This document shows, one piece after another, positions 24,945-33,856 of a stretch of DNA of 56,276 bases (positions are counted from its first letter, which is position 1; every line of letters begins with the position of its first letter). The notes under the pieces are model-generated. The model saw only the letters and a program-made list of their open reading frames with translations. It did not search any database and was not told where the DNA came from. Source of the DNA: CAYXDR01 sp046498185. GTDB lineage: Bacteria; Desulfobacterota; DSM-4660; Desulfatiglandales; Desulfatiglandaceae. The stretch spans positions 1-56,276 of the forward strand of contig JAWOBE010000014.1 in the NCBI GenBank assembly GCA_046498185.1, given 5' to 3'. The translations under genes were made by a program, and so were the position numbers.

Positions 24945-25600
24945 CTTAATAAGCCGGAAACCCAAGCTATTAGCAATTAGCTCTTAGCGGTTAGCGAATT
25001 GGAATCCAAAAGCACTACCTGGAAAACAGCCGACCCCGATACCGATACCGACGCCGACCCCGAAGGTAGATCGATTACGACAACGACAACCGTTTCGCTT
25101 TCGCTTCACTGACAACGAGTTACCTCATTACCTCAAGAAGAATAAAGGCTGTGGCGGGGGTTTCGATGCGGGAGATTCATCGGGGAGAAGGGGTGTCATG
25201 CGGGAGGCTGCAGCGAAAGAGCCAATACTTGCGTTTGAAACCCCTTCGGTGCCCATTCCTTGATCGCGGTTAAAAACCGCTCCCACAATAAATAGCGAGT
25301 CTTCCTCGTGGAAAACTACGAAATATGAAGCTTCCGCAGCGAAGCCCCCGGCGCAGCCGGAAATCCAAGCTATTAGCCATTAGCTCTTAGCGGTTAGCGA
25401 ATCGGAATCCAAAAGTACTACCTGAAAACCAGGCGATCCCGATACCGATACCGACGCCGACCGAAACCACCTTGAAAACAGACGATACCGACGCTGACCG
25501 GTGTTGCCAGGATTGTTTGTTAACCTTATTTTCCCGGTATAATTGATAGGTCCGAATCACGAAAAAACTTGCTTACGACTTTTTACTTCGCCGTCAACCT
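24945..25600. repeat. Compound repeat block with the nested 355-bp unit, copy 2
   Basis: This fills most of the 890-bp gap between the YbaK-type gene and the ferredoxin. It starts with a partial unit (CAAGCTATTAGCAATTAGC, AAGCACTACCTGGAAAACAG), then hexamers GATACCGATACCGACGCC, then a nearly complete copy of the unit found at 14296-14650 (25078-25430; by eye over 90 percent identical, differing in short runs such as GGTACG against GGGGTG). A second hexamer run, a third short one near 25480, and an end GACTTTTTACTTCGCCGTCA follow. No coding sequence is supported. Confidence 0.75.
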
Positions 25601-25689
25601 TGAGAAATGACAGAAGGTGACTAATTTATTGATTGGTGCGTTTTACATATATTAACGATAAGAGTTGGTTTCTATGGGGATGAATTAAA

Positions 25690-25926
25690 ATGCAAATGCA
25701 AGCAAAAAAGAAATTTGCCATGGTTGATTATAATACGTGCGATCCAAACGTATGCGACCCTGAAAAAGGCAAGTGCGCAGCTGCGTCCGCTTGCACGCAC
25801 AAGGTACTCAAACAGATAGATGGGGCTTTTGAACCACCGATTGTTTTTCAGGATCTTTGCATGGGGTGCTGGGACTGTTTAGAGGCCTGTCCTTTGAGCG
25901 CCGTCGGAATGAAGAGCGTCACTTAG
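25690..25926 (+). CDS. Small ferredoxin-like Fe-S protein
   Basis: A 78-residue protein with eight or nine Cys arranged for two clusters. The second half has a standard 4Fe-4S motif, CMGCWDCLEACPLSAVGM (CxxCxxCxxxCP). The first half has an unusual spacing CDPNVCDPEKGKC then AAASAC, somewhat like the N-terminal cluster region of ABCE1-type proteins and other RLI-like ferredoxins. The ATG at 25690 is behind GGGGATG; a second ATG is two codons later. It lies upstream of the selenium regulator and selD in the same direction. Partner unknown. Confidence 0.7.
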   Translation: MQMQAKKKFAMVDYNTCDPNVCDPEKGKCAAASACTHKVLKQIDGAFEPPIVFQDLCMGCWDCLEACPLSAVGMKSVT

Positions 25927-26045
25927 TGCACGTCAGGAAATGGTCCTTCTGCAGAATTTTTGGGCTCATTCACGCGAACGGATGCTTTTCAGGATATTGA
26001 TTTAAATTTTAAATGCAGTTATCGCCCCGTTTCGGAGAAACCTCC

Positions 26046-26969
26046 ATGACACGATCTTTTAAAGGGATGGATTTCGACTTCCGACACCTTGAGGTTTTCT
26101 CGAAAGTCGTTGAACTGAAAAGTTTTTCGAAAGCCGCCGCATCGGTTGGACTCGCCCAAGCCTCGGTCAGTGAGAAAATCGCGAACCTGGAAGAACGGAT
26201 CGGTACAAAGCTGCTCGACCGCCTCGGTCGCCAGGTCACCACCACGAAAGCCGGGGATCTGCTCTATGCACATGCAAACCGCCTGCTCGAAATGAAAAAT
26301 TTGGCTTGCCTGGAATTACAGGACTTCCTGGGGTTGACCGGAGGCGAAGTCTGGGCCGGTGCCAGCACTATACCCGGGGAATATATTCTTCCAGGTCTCC
26401 TGGGGAGATTCAGGTCAAGTTATCCCGGTATAAACCTCAAGTTGTCCATAGCCGGAAGCGATGAAATTATCCGGCGGGTCCTCGAGGGCCGAATCGAATT
26501 CGGCGTGATAGGCTCAACCCCGTCGGATGCGAACCTCGCGGCGACCAAACTGTGGAAAGATGAGCTCGTCGTCGTTACCCCGATCGGCCACCGACTGGCG
26601 GAATCGCCTGAAATTACCCCGGCCGCCTTCAGCAAAGAACCATTTATTTTCCGTGAGCCCGGGTCCGGTACGCTGAAAACGATACGCGAGCATTTCCAAA
26701 GAGCAGGTCTTCCGAAGATGGAGACACTTAGGGCGGCCGCCCGCCTGGGAAGCTCCACCGCAGTCAAAGAAGCGATAAAGGCCGGTGCTGGAATCTCCAT
26801 TCTCTCAGCCCATGCCGTGAAAACAGAACTTGACGCAGGGCTTTTGGCTGTTTCCCGCATCGCCGGACTTTCGATGACCAGGCATTTCATGCTGGTTCGC
26901 GACAGGCGCAGAACCGTTTCTCCGTTATGTGGTTCGGTGATTCATTTCCTGGAGGAAACAACAGACTGA
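26046..26969 (+). CDS. LysR-type regulator linked to selenium metabolism
   Basis: A 307-residue LysR-family transcription factor. Winged helix-turn-helix at residues 8-65 (FRHLEVFSKVVELKSFSKAA, then SVSEKIANLEERIGTKLLDR) followed by the two-lobed effector domain (GASTIPGEYILPGLLGRF, then IEFGVIGS). It resembles the group of LysR regulators found next to selD/yedF in Desulfobacterota and Clostridia. That placement is repeated here: selD is 113 bp downstream, then yedF. Start taken at 26046 (CGGAGAA eight bases before); a start at 26067 (MDFDFRHLEVF) is also possible. The inducer is unknown. Confidence 0.82.
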   Translation: MTRSFKGMDFDFRHLEVFSKVVELKSFSKAAASVGLAQASVSEKIANLEERIGTKLLDRLGRQVTTTKAGDLLYAHANRLLEMKNLACLELQDFLGLTGGEVWAGASTIPGEYILPGLLGRFRSSYPGINLKLSIAGSDEIIRRVLEGRIEFGVIGSTPSDANLAATKLWKDELVVVTPIGHRLAESPEITPAAFSKEPFIFREPGSGTLKTIREHFQRAGLPKMETLRAAARLGSSTAVKEAIKAGAGISILSAHAVKTELDAGLLAVSRIAGLSMTRHFMLVRDRRRTVSPLCGSVIHFLEETTD

Positions 26970-27007
26970 AATGCACCTTATTGGGCACTATTATCGATTT
27001 TGCCTGT

Positions 27008-27036
27008 TTGACAAATCGGTTTTACATGCTTATTCT
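27008..27036 (+). promoter_or_regulatory. Predicted sigma-70 promoter of selD-yedF
   Basis: TTGACA (27008-27013), 17-base spacer, TATTCT (27031-27036), about 45 bp before the selD start. Confidence 0.5.
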
Positions 27037-27082
27037 GTTCGAGTTCAGAGGCCCAAATCATTTTGCAGACAGGAAAATTTAA

Positions 27083-28138
27083 ATGACAAATGATTACCCA
27101 AAAAGATTAACTGAAACAGTGGCCGGATCCGGGTGAGCATCCAAACTTCCTCCAGGGGACCTGGACCGAGCGCTTTGTGGATTAAAATTTCCTACCGATG
27201 AAAATGTCATTGTCGGCCTGGATCATGCCGACGATGCCGGGGTATACAGGGTCAATGACGAAATCGCCTTGATCCAGACGGTGGATTTCTTTACTCCGAT
27301 GGTTGACGATCCGTATTTTTTTGGGCAGATAGCCGCGGCCAATGCCCTCAGCGACGTCTACGCGATGGGGGGAATTCCGAAAACGGCGATGAACCTGGTA
27401 GCCTTCCCATTGAAACAAATGGACATAGAAATCTTGAGGCAGATCATCCAGGGCGGGATTGACAAAATGACCGAAGCAGGTGTTGTTCTTGTCGGCGGTC
27501 ACAGCGTCGAAGACGAGGAACTTAAATACGGCCTTTCGGTCACCGGTTTCATTCACCCTGACCGGGTGCTGACCAAAAGGAATCTTCGTGCAGGCGACCG
27601 CCTTATTCTGACCAAACCGCTCGGCACCGGGATCATTTCAACAGCTGTAAAAGGAGGCCTTGCATCCCCGGAATCCATAGCCACAATCACCCGTCTTATG
27701 GCTGCGTTGAACCAGGGGCCGGCCCAGGTGATGCAGCATTACCCTGTCCATGCCTGCACCGATGTGACCGGATTCGGCCTGCTGGGGCACCTCTGCGAAA
27801 TGATAGAAGGCTCCGAATTCGGTATAATCCTGCAAAGCGAAAGAATTCCGGTGATTGAGGAGGCACTGGATTACGCCGCGATGGGCCTTGTTCCCGCCGG
27901 AGCTTACAACAACCGTGCATTCAGAGAATCTTTCTGCACCTTCGACTCGTCGGTCGACGAAATATTGCGCGATGTCCTGTTCGACCCTCAAACTTCAGGA
28001 GGGCTGCTGATAGCCGTGGATGAATCCCACGCGATCGATCTGTTGAAGGACATATTGAATTCAGGCGAAGAATCTTCCCGGGCCTCTGTCATCGGTGAAA
28101 TCACGTCATCAAACCCGGGGAGAATCAAAGTAAAATAA
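27083..28138 (+). CDS. selD: Selenide, water dikinase (selenoprotein, UGA-coded Sec at residue 18)
   Basis: Makes selenophosphate from selenide and ATP for selenocysteine and selenouridine. Read with one in-frame TGA (27134-27136) as selenocysteine, the frame from ATG 27083 gives 351 residues of normal SelD length. The N-terminus is ETVAGSGUASKLPPGDLDRA, where Sec takes the place of the usual catalytic Cys. The Lys of ASK and the GLDHADDAGVY segment follow, then DFFTPMVDDPYFFGQIAAAN, LSDVYAMGG, GGHSVEDEELKYGLSVTG and FDPQTSGGLLIAV. If TGA is read as stop, only a fragment starting at 27269 is called. A small hairpin (TCCAG GGGAC CTGGA) about 20 bases after the TGA may be the apex of a bacterial SECIS. 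A weak AGGA precedes the ATG. Confidence 0.9.
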
Positions 28139-28209
28139 CGAATAGCAATAATTCACCAACCAAAATAATTTCCTTTGAAAACGAAATCTATTTGAAGGAG
28201 TTGCTGATT

Positions 28210-28803
28210 ATGGAAGCAGCGATAGACTGCCGCGGCCTTTCATGCCCGGCGCCGGTCCTGGCGGTGAAAAAAGAGATCGAAAAGAGGAACCCCGCACATA
28301 TAACCATCGTCGTGGACAACGAGGCATCCAGGCAGAATGTTTCCCGCTTTCTTGAAACCAAACACTACCGGGTATCGGTGCAGGAGGAGGACGGCGTTTT
28401 CACCGTCCTGGGCAGTATCGAGAGCAGGCCTCAACCGTCCGAAGAACCCGTTGTGGCGAAGGCGGGCAGGAAAATTGTTGTGCTGGTCACCTCCGATACA
28501 ATGGGCCGAGGGGATGATGAGCTGGGCACAGCTTTGGTGGGAAATTTCTTGAAGACCCTGAAAGAAATGGGGAATGAGCTCTGGCGGCTGGTTTTTCTGA
28601 ACGCCGGGATCAAACTTACGGCCGAGGGTTCTCCTGTTCTCGAAACCTTGAGTGAACTGGAAAATGACGGGGTCACCATCCTGGTATGCGGCACCTGTCT
28701 TACACATTTCGGCCTGCTGGAACATAAGAAAGTCGGCCAGACAACGAACATGCTGGATATTGTCACGGCTCTCCAAGCCGCCGATTCGGTTATAACACTA
28801 TGA
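28210..28803 (+). CDS. yedF: Selenium metabolism protein YedF
   Basis: A 197-residue fusion. Residues 1-75 are a TusA-like sulfur-carrier domain with the CPxP motif (DCRGLSCPAPVLAVKKE). Residues 90-197 are a DsrE-like domain (KIVVLVTSDTMGRGDDELG, then LVCGTCLTHFGLLE). This arrangement is the YedF family, regularly next to selD, thought to handle reactive selenium or sulfur species. The start at 28210 is set by GAAGGAG; it lies 71 bp after selD, so probably one transcript. Confidence 0.88.
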   Translation: MEAAIDCRGLSCPAPVLAVKKEIEKRNPAHITIVVDNEASRQNVSRFLETKHYRVSVQEEDGVFTVLGSIESRPQPSEEPVVAKAGRKIVVLVTSDTMGRGDDELGTALVGNFLKTLKEMGNELWRLVFLNAGIKLTAEGSPVLETLSELENDGVTILVCGTCLTHFGLLEHKKVGQTTNMLDIVTALQAADSVITL

Positions 28804-28896
28804 AAATCCGCAAAAACCGCAGCTTTTCATTTGACAACCAAAACCTGCTTTCCTATATATTAGTAAAATTTTTTTCTGGTAAAAGGCGGTAACCGA

Positions 28897-30990
28897 ATGC
28901 TGGAATCTCTTTTGCGCCCTCAAACCATTGCCGTGGTCGGAGCCTCGAAAAAACCCGGCAAGGTAGGCTATGCTATTGTAGACAATCTCGTAAACGGAAA
29001 TTTTTCCGGAGAAGTGGTGCTGATAAATCCGAGTGCAACGGAAATCCTCGGAGTCAGATGCTTCCCTGATCTGCGGAGCTATGGCAGTAAAATCGATCTG
29101 AGCGTTATAGCACTCCCGACGCGTCTGGTGAAAAAAGCGGTCGAAGAATCGATTGAAGCTGGCGCAAAGGCGATCGTAGTTATTACCGCCGGATTCAAGG
29201 AAGTCGACGAGCAGGGTGCTATCCTTGAAAAAGAAATCACCCGGTTGTGCAAAATGCATAATGTGCGGTTGATGGGACCCAACTGCCTGGGAATCATTAA
29301 CACTGAAAACGGCATGAATGCGTCCTTCGCTTCCAAGATGCCGGCAACAGGCGGGATATCGGTGCTTTCACAGTCAGGTGCCTTGGCAACCGCGATACTC
29401 GACTGGGCCGCCGAGCGTCATCTGGGGCTCGCCAAACTGGTAAGTATCGGAAACAAGGCCGACCTTAACGAAAATGATTTTCTTTCCACGTTCGCAGACG
29501 ATCCTTCAACGACCGTTATAGTGGGCTACCTTGAAAGCATCGTTTCAGGTGATGAGTTCATAAAGGTGGCCGAGGGGGCCGCCGGGAAAAAACCGGTCGT
29601 GATTCTAAAGGCGGGAACAACAGCGGCCGGTACCAAGGCTGCCTCCTCTCACACAGGAAGCCTCACAGGGGCGGATATAGCCTACGGTGCAGCCTTCAGA
29701 CGTTCCGGGGTCATACGCGCCGAAACATTCGAGCGGCTCTTTGATTATGCCACCGCCCTGGCCATGCAGCCCCTGCCCGCTGGAGACAGGGTCGCCATAA
29801 TCACGAACGCCGGGGGCCCGGGAATCATGGCCGCAGACGCCGTCGAAAAAATGGGAATGCACGTAGCGGTACTGGCGGACAGCACCGCGACTGCGCTCAA
29901 AAAAAAGCTTCCTGAGGCAGCCAGCGTTGGGAACCCCATTGACGTGCTTGGAGATGCGGACCCGGAGCGCTATACGACCGCGCTCGAAGCAGCCCAGGAG
30001 GACGATTCCGTCGATGCGGTGATCGTCATTCTCACCCCACAGGCCATGACCAAGCCGGCGGAGACGGCGCATGCCATTGCATCGAATATCAAAGGCAACA
30101 AACCAGTGCTCGCATGTTTTATGGGTGGTGAAGATGTATTGCCGGGCAGGGAGGAACTGGTTGCAAGAAATCTTCCTGACTACCCTTCCCCGGACAGGAC
30201 CGTCGCGGCCCTTAAAGCCATGTGTGACTACGCGGCCTGGAAAAAACGGCCTCCAAGGATTGTCACGCGCTTTTCGGTGAATCAACGGAGGGTCCAGCGA
30301 ATTATCAAGCATCAGCTACGCATGGACCGATACCAGGTCAGCGAAGTTAAAGCAAAGGAAATTTTGAGGGCCTACAACTTCAACGTCCCTTCGGGCGACG
30401 TAGCCTACTCCGCCGATGAAGCTATGGATTTAGCGGACCGTGTGACCTATCCGGTGGCAATGAAAATCGTGTCTCCGGATATCTTCCATAAATCCGATCT
30501 AGGCGGGGTCAAGCTTAATCTCACGAGCCGGAGTCAAGTCAGGGACGCCTACGACCTCATGATGATGCGTATAGGCCAGAAAGCCCCGGATGCCAGGCTC
30601 GAAGGGGTCTACATCGAAAAGATGTGCCCGTTCGGCCGGGAAACGATAATCGGGATGACAAGAGATCCTCAGTTCGGTCCCATGCTGATGTTCGGCATGG
30701 GCGGTATATTCGTCGAAGTGCTTAAGGATGTCAGTTTCCACCTGGCGCCGATAACCTCCGAGGAAGCTCTTCAAATGCTCGAAAGCACCCGGAGCTACAA
30801 GCTTCTCACCGGTGCACGAGGCCAGGCCGGAGTCGATTTGCAGGCCATAGCACGAAGCCTGCAACGCATGAGCCAGCTGGTGACCGATTTCCCGCAGATC
30901 ACCGAAATGGATATCAATCCGTTGATCGTTGGTAAAATCGGGACCGAACCGATCGCTGCGGATGCAAGAATTTCGCTCGCGAAAGAATGA
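28897..30990 (+). CDS. ADP-forming acyl-CoA synthetase (fused alpha-beta acetate-CoA ligase)
   Basis: A 697-residue protein joining the CoA-ligase alpha part and the ATP-grasp beta part. Alpha: CoA-binding Rossmann fold (IAVVGASKKPGKVGYAIVDN), GPNCLGIINTENGMNASF, and the phosphohistidine loop ASSHTGSLTGADIAYGAAF. Beta (about 455-697): ATP-grasp with VTYPVAMKIVSPDIFHKSD, and FGMGGIFVEVLKDVSFHLAP with EMDINPLIVG at the end. Such enzymes turn acyl-CoA, ADP and phosphate into acid, CoA and ATP, or the reverse. The real acyl substrate (acetyl, aryl or branched-chain) is not clear. It is followed 51 bp later by a CoA-transferase/GNAT gene. Confidence 0.9.
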   Translation: MLESLLRPQTIAVVGASKKPGKVGYAIVDNLVNGNFSGEVVLINPSATEILGVRCFPDLRSYGSKIDLSVIALPTRLVKKAVEESIEAGAKAIVVITAGFKEVDEQGAILEKEITRLCKMHNVRLMGPNCLGIINTENGMNASFASKMPATGGISVLSQSGALATAILDWAAERHLGLAKLVSIGNKADLNENDFLSTFADDPSTTVIVGYLESIVSGDEFIKVAEGAAGKKPVVILKAGTTAAGTKAASSHTGSLTGADIAYGAAFRRSGVIRAETFERLFDYATALAMQPLPAGDRVAIITNAGGPGIMAADAVEKMGMHVAVLADSTATALKKKLPEAASVGNPIDVLGDADPERYTTALEAAQEDDSVDAVIVILTPQAMTKPAETAHAIASNIKGNKPVLACFMGGEDVLPGREELVARNLPDYPSPDRTVAALKAMCDYAAWKKRPPRIVTRFSVNQRRVQRIIKHQLRMDRYQVSEVKAKEILRAYNFNVPSGDVAYSADEAMDLADRVTYPVAMKIVSPDIFHKSDLGGVKLNLTSRSQVRDAYDLMMMRIGQKAPDARLEGVYIEKMCPFGRETIIGMTRDPQFGPMLMFGMGGIFVEVLKDVSFHLAPITSEEALQMLESTRSYKLLTGARGQAGVDLQAIARSLQRMSQLVTDFPQITEMDINPLIVGKIGTEPIAADARISLAKE

Positions 30991-31041
30991 AAGCACAGTC
31001 CAGGAACACTTGATTCATTGCCTCTGGACTAGAGGGAATAA

Positions 31042-32922
31042 ATGAGCACAGTATTGACATACGATAAAGAATGGAAAAACAGGTACCGGGATCTGATCGA
31101 GACACCGGCCAAGGCAGTATCGATGATTGGACCCGGGCAGCGGGTGTTTGTCGGCACCGGATGCGCCCAGCCGGAAGTTCTTGTGCAGGCTCTCACAGCC
31201 AGGGCGGATGAATTGCCCGGAACGGAAATTGTACATCTTCTCACCCAGGGAGAAGCTCCATACACGGAGAAAAAAATGAGGGAGAACTTCCGGGTGAACA
31301 GCTTCTTTATAGCCGAGAATGTACGCGACGTGATCCAGCGGGGCATGGGTGACTACACCCCTATTTTTCTATCCGAGATCCCGAGGATTTTTGCATCAGG
31401 CCAGATTCCGCTGGATGTGGCATTGATACAAATATCGCCTCCGGACGAACGCGGCATCTGCAGCCTGGGCGTTTCGGTGGACATCGTCAAGAGTGCAGCT
31501 GAAAACGCCGCCATGGTCATTGCGCAGGTCAACCCAAGAATGCCTCGAACCACGGGAGATTGCACCCTGCATGTAGAAGACATAGATGTTCTGGTGGCCG
31601 TTGACTTGCCGATACTGGAATACCACGACCCCAAGCCCGACGAAATCACGCGGAAAATCGGGGAGAACGTCGCCTCCCTCATCGAGGACGGGGCGACAAT
31701 CGAGCTTGGTATCGGTCACAACAGCATGGCTGTCGTGGAATTCTTATACGGCAAAAAGGACCTTGGGCTTCACACCGAGATGATCTCCGATTCGATCGTC
31801 GGACTGATCGAGGCGGGCGTCGTGACTGGCGCGAGGAAAACCCTGGACGCCGGGAAACATGTTGTCAGCTTCTGCATGGGAACGGACAAACTCTATCAAT
31901 TTATCGACAACAACCCGTCGTTCTCGTTCAGGCCGACGGAATATGTCAACGATCCGTTTGTCATAGGAAGGCAAAACCGCATGGTTGCCGTGAACGGTGC
32001 CACCGAAGTTGATCTCACGGGGCAGGTTTGCGCTGATTCGGTCGGTACGAAATTTTTCTCCGGCATCGGTGGACAGGTTGATTTCAACAGGGGGGCGGCG
32101 AGGTCATCCGGTGGTAAGGCCATAATCGCACTTCCTTCCACAGCGGAAGGCGGAAAAAAATCCCGGATCGTAACCCTACTGACCCCCGGTTCCGGTGTCG
32201 TCACGACCCGCGGCGACGTCCATTACGTTGTCACCGAATACGGTGCAGCCTACCTCCATGGCAAGAGCATCGAAGAACGGGCCATCGCACTTATCAGTAT
32301 CGCCCATCCTGATTTTCGTGAGCAACTGCTGAAAGAGGCCATAGAATCAAATTACGTACGCCACGAAATGACCGATGTGGAAGGCAAGATCCGAGTCGCT
32401 CCCCAGATGCTCAAGACGTCGATGATCCTGGACGACGGCACCCAGATCCAATTCAGGACCATTAAAATGACCGACGTCCGCTTGATAAAAGACCTCCACT
32501 ACCGCTTGAGCAAGAGCACGATTTACTACAGGTTCATGCGCGAGATGAAATATATCCCTCACAAGGAAATTCAGGACTTCGTCTACATCGACCACAGGCG
32601 TGACACCGCGATCGTCGGAACAATACCGGCTCCCCACGGCGAGGAAATAATAGCGATCGGACGCTATTACCTTGATACAAAAACCAACCGCGCCGAAGTC
32701 GCGCTGGTCGTAAGAGATGACTGGCAGAACCGGGGAATAGGCGGATTTCTACTGCGCTACCTCATAACCATCGCCAAAAGAAACGGGATCAGCGGTTTCA
32801 CCGCAGAAATAATCAGTTCCAACAGGCCGATGCAGGCCATCGTGCACAAAAGCAACTGCAAGGTGACCAGCAAGCTCAACGACGATATTTACAGCTTTGA
32901 AATGGATTTTTCCGGCTCCTGA
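31042..32922 (+). CDS. Acetyl-CoA hydrolase/CoA-transferase fused to GNAT domain
   Basis: A 626-residue protein. Residues 1-445 form a class I CoA-transferase of the 4-hydroxybutyrate/acetate group (GPGQRVFVGTGCAQPEVLVQ, IQISPPDERGICSLG, ELGIGHNSMAVVEFL, and the catalytic Glu in VVTEYGAAYLHGKSI). Residues 465-626 form a GNAT acetyltransferase domain (FRTIKMTDVRLIKDLHYRLS, and the acetyl-CoA loop VVRDDWQNRGIGGFLLRYL). The fusion suggests acetyl-group handling or self- or partner acetylation. It follows the ADP-forming synthetase and probably shares its transcript, pointing to a common acyl-CoA/acid pathway. GAGGGAATAA precedes the ATG. Confidence 0.9.
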   Translation: MSTVLTYDKEWKNRYRDLIETPAKAVSMIGPGQRVFVGTGCAQPEVLVQALTARADELPGTEIVHLLTQGEAPYTEKKMRENFRVNSFFIAENVRDVIQRGMGDYTPIFLSEIPRIFASGQIPLDVALIQISPPDERGICSLGVSVDIVKSAAENAAMVIAQVNPRMPRTTGDCTLHVEDIDVLVAVDLPILEYHDPKPDEITRKIGENVASLIEDGATIELGIGHNSMAVVEFLYGKKDLGLHTEMISDSIVGLIEAGVVTGARKTLDAGKHVVSFCMGTDKLYQFIDNNPSFSFRPTEYVNDPFVIGRQNRMVAVNGATEVDLTGQVCADSVGTKFFSGIGGQVDFNRGAARSSGGKAIIALPSTAEGGKKSRIVTLLTPGSGVVTTRGDVHYVVTEYGAAYLHGKSIEERAIALISIAHPDFREQLLKEAIESNYVRHEMTDVEGKIRVAPQMLKTSMILDDGTQIQFRTIKMTDVRLIKDLHYRLSKSTIYYRFMREMKYIPHKEIQDFVYIDHRRDTAIVGTIPAPHGEEIIAIGRYYLDTKTNRAEVALVVRDDWQNRGIGGFLLRYLITIAKRNGISGFTAEIISSNRPMQAIVHKSNCKVTSKLNDDIYSFEMDFSGS

Positions 32923-32958
32923 TTTCGACCGACGGCGAATCATATCAACTGCTGCCCT

Positions 32959-33846
32959 CTACTGGGTACCTACATAAACCGGTCTAAAGGTGGATTCGTC
33001 TTTCTCGAGAGCGGAACGGACCAAGTAAAGCAGCCGCTGCTTGTCTTCCGGCATGCGACCCTCTATATCGACATAATTGGTGTAATGATCGCTTGCAACA
33101 AAAGATGTCACTGAAAGTCCATCCAGGATATCGGCAGTTTCCCTCAGCGCCTCGTGCGGTGTAACCATCTGGAAACGCCCTTTTCGGATCTGGTGCAGCA
33201 GCAAGGTATTCACCTTGGGGAGAAAGGTGCGTATCCTTATGAAATGGGGGTTGATCGCGTTAAGCACCCGCGCGGTAGCAGCCGCGTGCTCCCGGCTCCG
33301 TTCCCTCCCCCCTATTCCGATCATCACGTACTCGCTCAACTCGATTCCAGCCTCGCGCACGCATTTTCCGGCCCGGATATGTTCGGCTGCATCCGACCCC
33401 TTTTTGATTCGCCTGAGCACCTCGTCGTCTCCGCTTTCGAGGCCCACGTGGATCCTGCTTAGACCGGATTCACGCAGAATACGCAGGTCGGACGGACCTT
33501 TGGCGGCTATGTATTGCGAAGAACCGTAAACCGTGATCCGCTCGAGGTTCGGAAACAGCTCCCGGGCGCGTGCACAAATTTCGGCCAACTCGGAAGTAGG
33601 CATTGCGATCGTGTTTCCGGCGGGGAAAAACAGAGACCGGACCCGATTTCCTATTTCAGCCGCGACCTGTTCCATTTCAGCGTTGATTTCAGGCACAGGC
33701 CTGACCCTGAACGGGGGCCCCTTTTTGTAAACCATGCAAAAGGTGCACTTGTTGTGCGGACACCCAACGGTGGCCTGGATGAGGAGGCTGCCGGCCTCGC
33801 TTGGAGGCCGGTATATGGGACCTTCATATTTAAGTCTGAGGGTCAT
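32959..33846 (-). CDS. Radical SAM protein of unknown specificity
   Basis: A 295-residue protein with a CX4CX2C cluster motif (GCPHNKCTFC, residues about 28-37), a variant of the radical SAM signature. A typical Elp3/MiaB-like barrel follows: FFPAGNTIAMPTSELAEI, RITVYGSSQYI, GLSRIHVGLESGDDEVLRRI, YVMIGIGGRERSREHA. No C-terminal Fe-S, B12 or TRAM domain is present. The start at 33846 is 10 bases after the ilvD stop; an earlier in-frame ATG at 33906 would overlap ilvD. Downstream of ilvD on the same strand, possibly one transcript. Substrate unknown. Confidence 0.8.
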   Translation of the reverse strand: MTLRLKYEGPIYRPPSEAGSLLIQATVGCPHNKCTFCMVYKKGPPFRVRPVPEINAEMEQVAAEIGNRVRSLFFPAGNTIAMPTSELAEICARARELFPNLERITVYGSSQYIAAKGPSDLRILRESGLSRIHVGLESGDDEVLRRIKKGSDAAEHIRAGKCVREAGIELSEYVMIGIGGRERSREHAAATARVLNAINPHFIRIRTFLPKVNTLLLHQIRKGRFQMVTPHEALRETADILDGLSVTSFVASDHYTNYVDIEGRMPEDKQRLLYLVRSALEKDESTFRPVYVGTQ

Positions 33847-33856
33847 CGTCTTCTCA

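Noticed and set aside
24945..25600. Regularly spaced repeated motifs that might be a CRISPR array
   Set aside because: The repeats are 6-7 base degenerate units and long copies of intergenic elements. There is no constant repeat of 23-40 bp alternating with unique spacers, and no cas genes.
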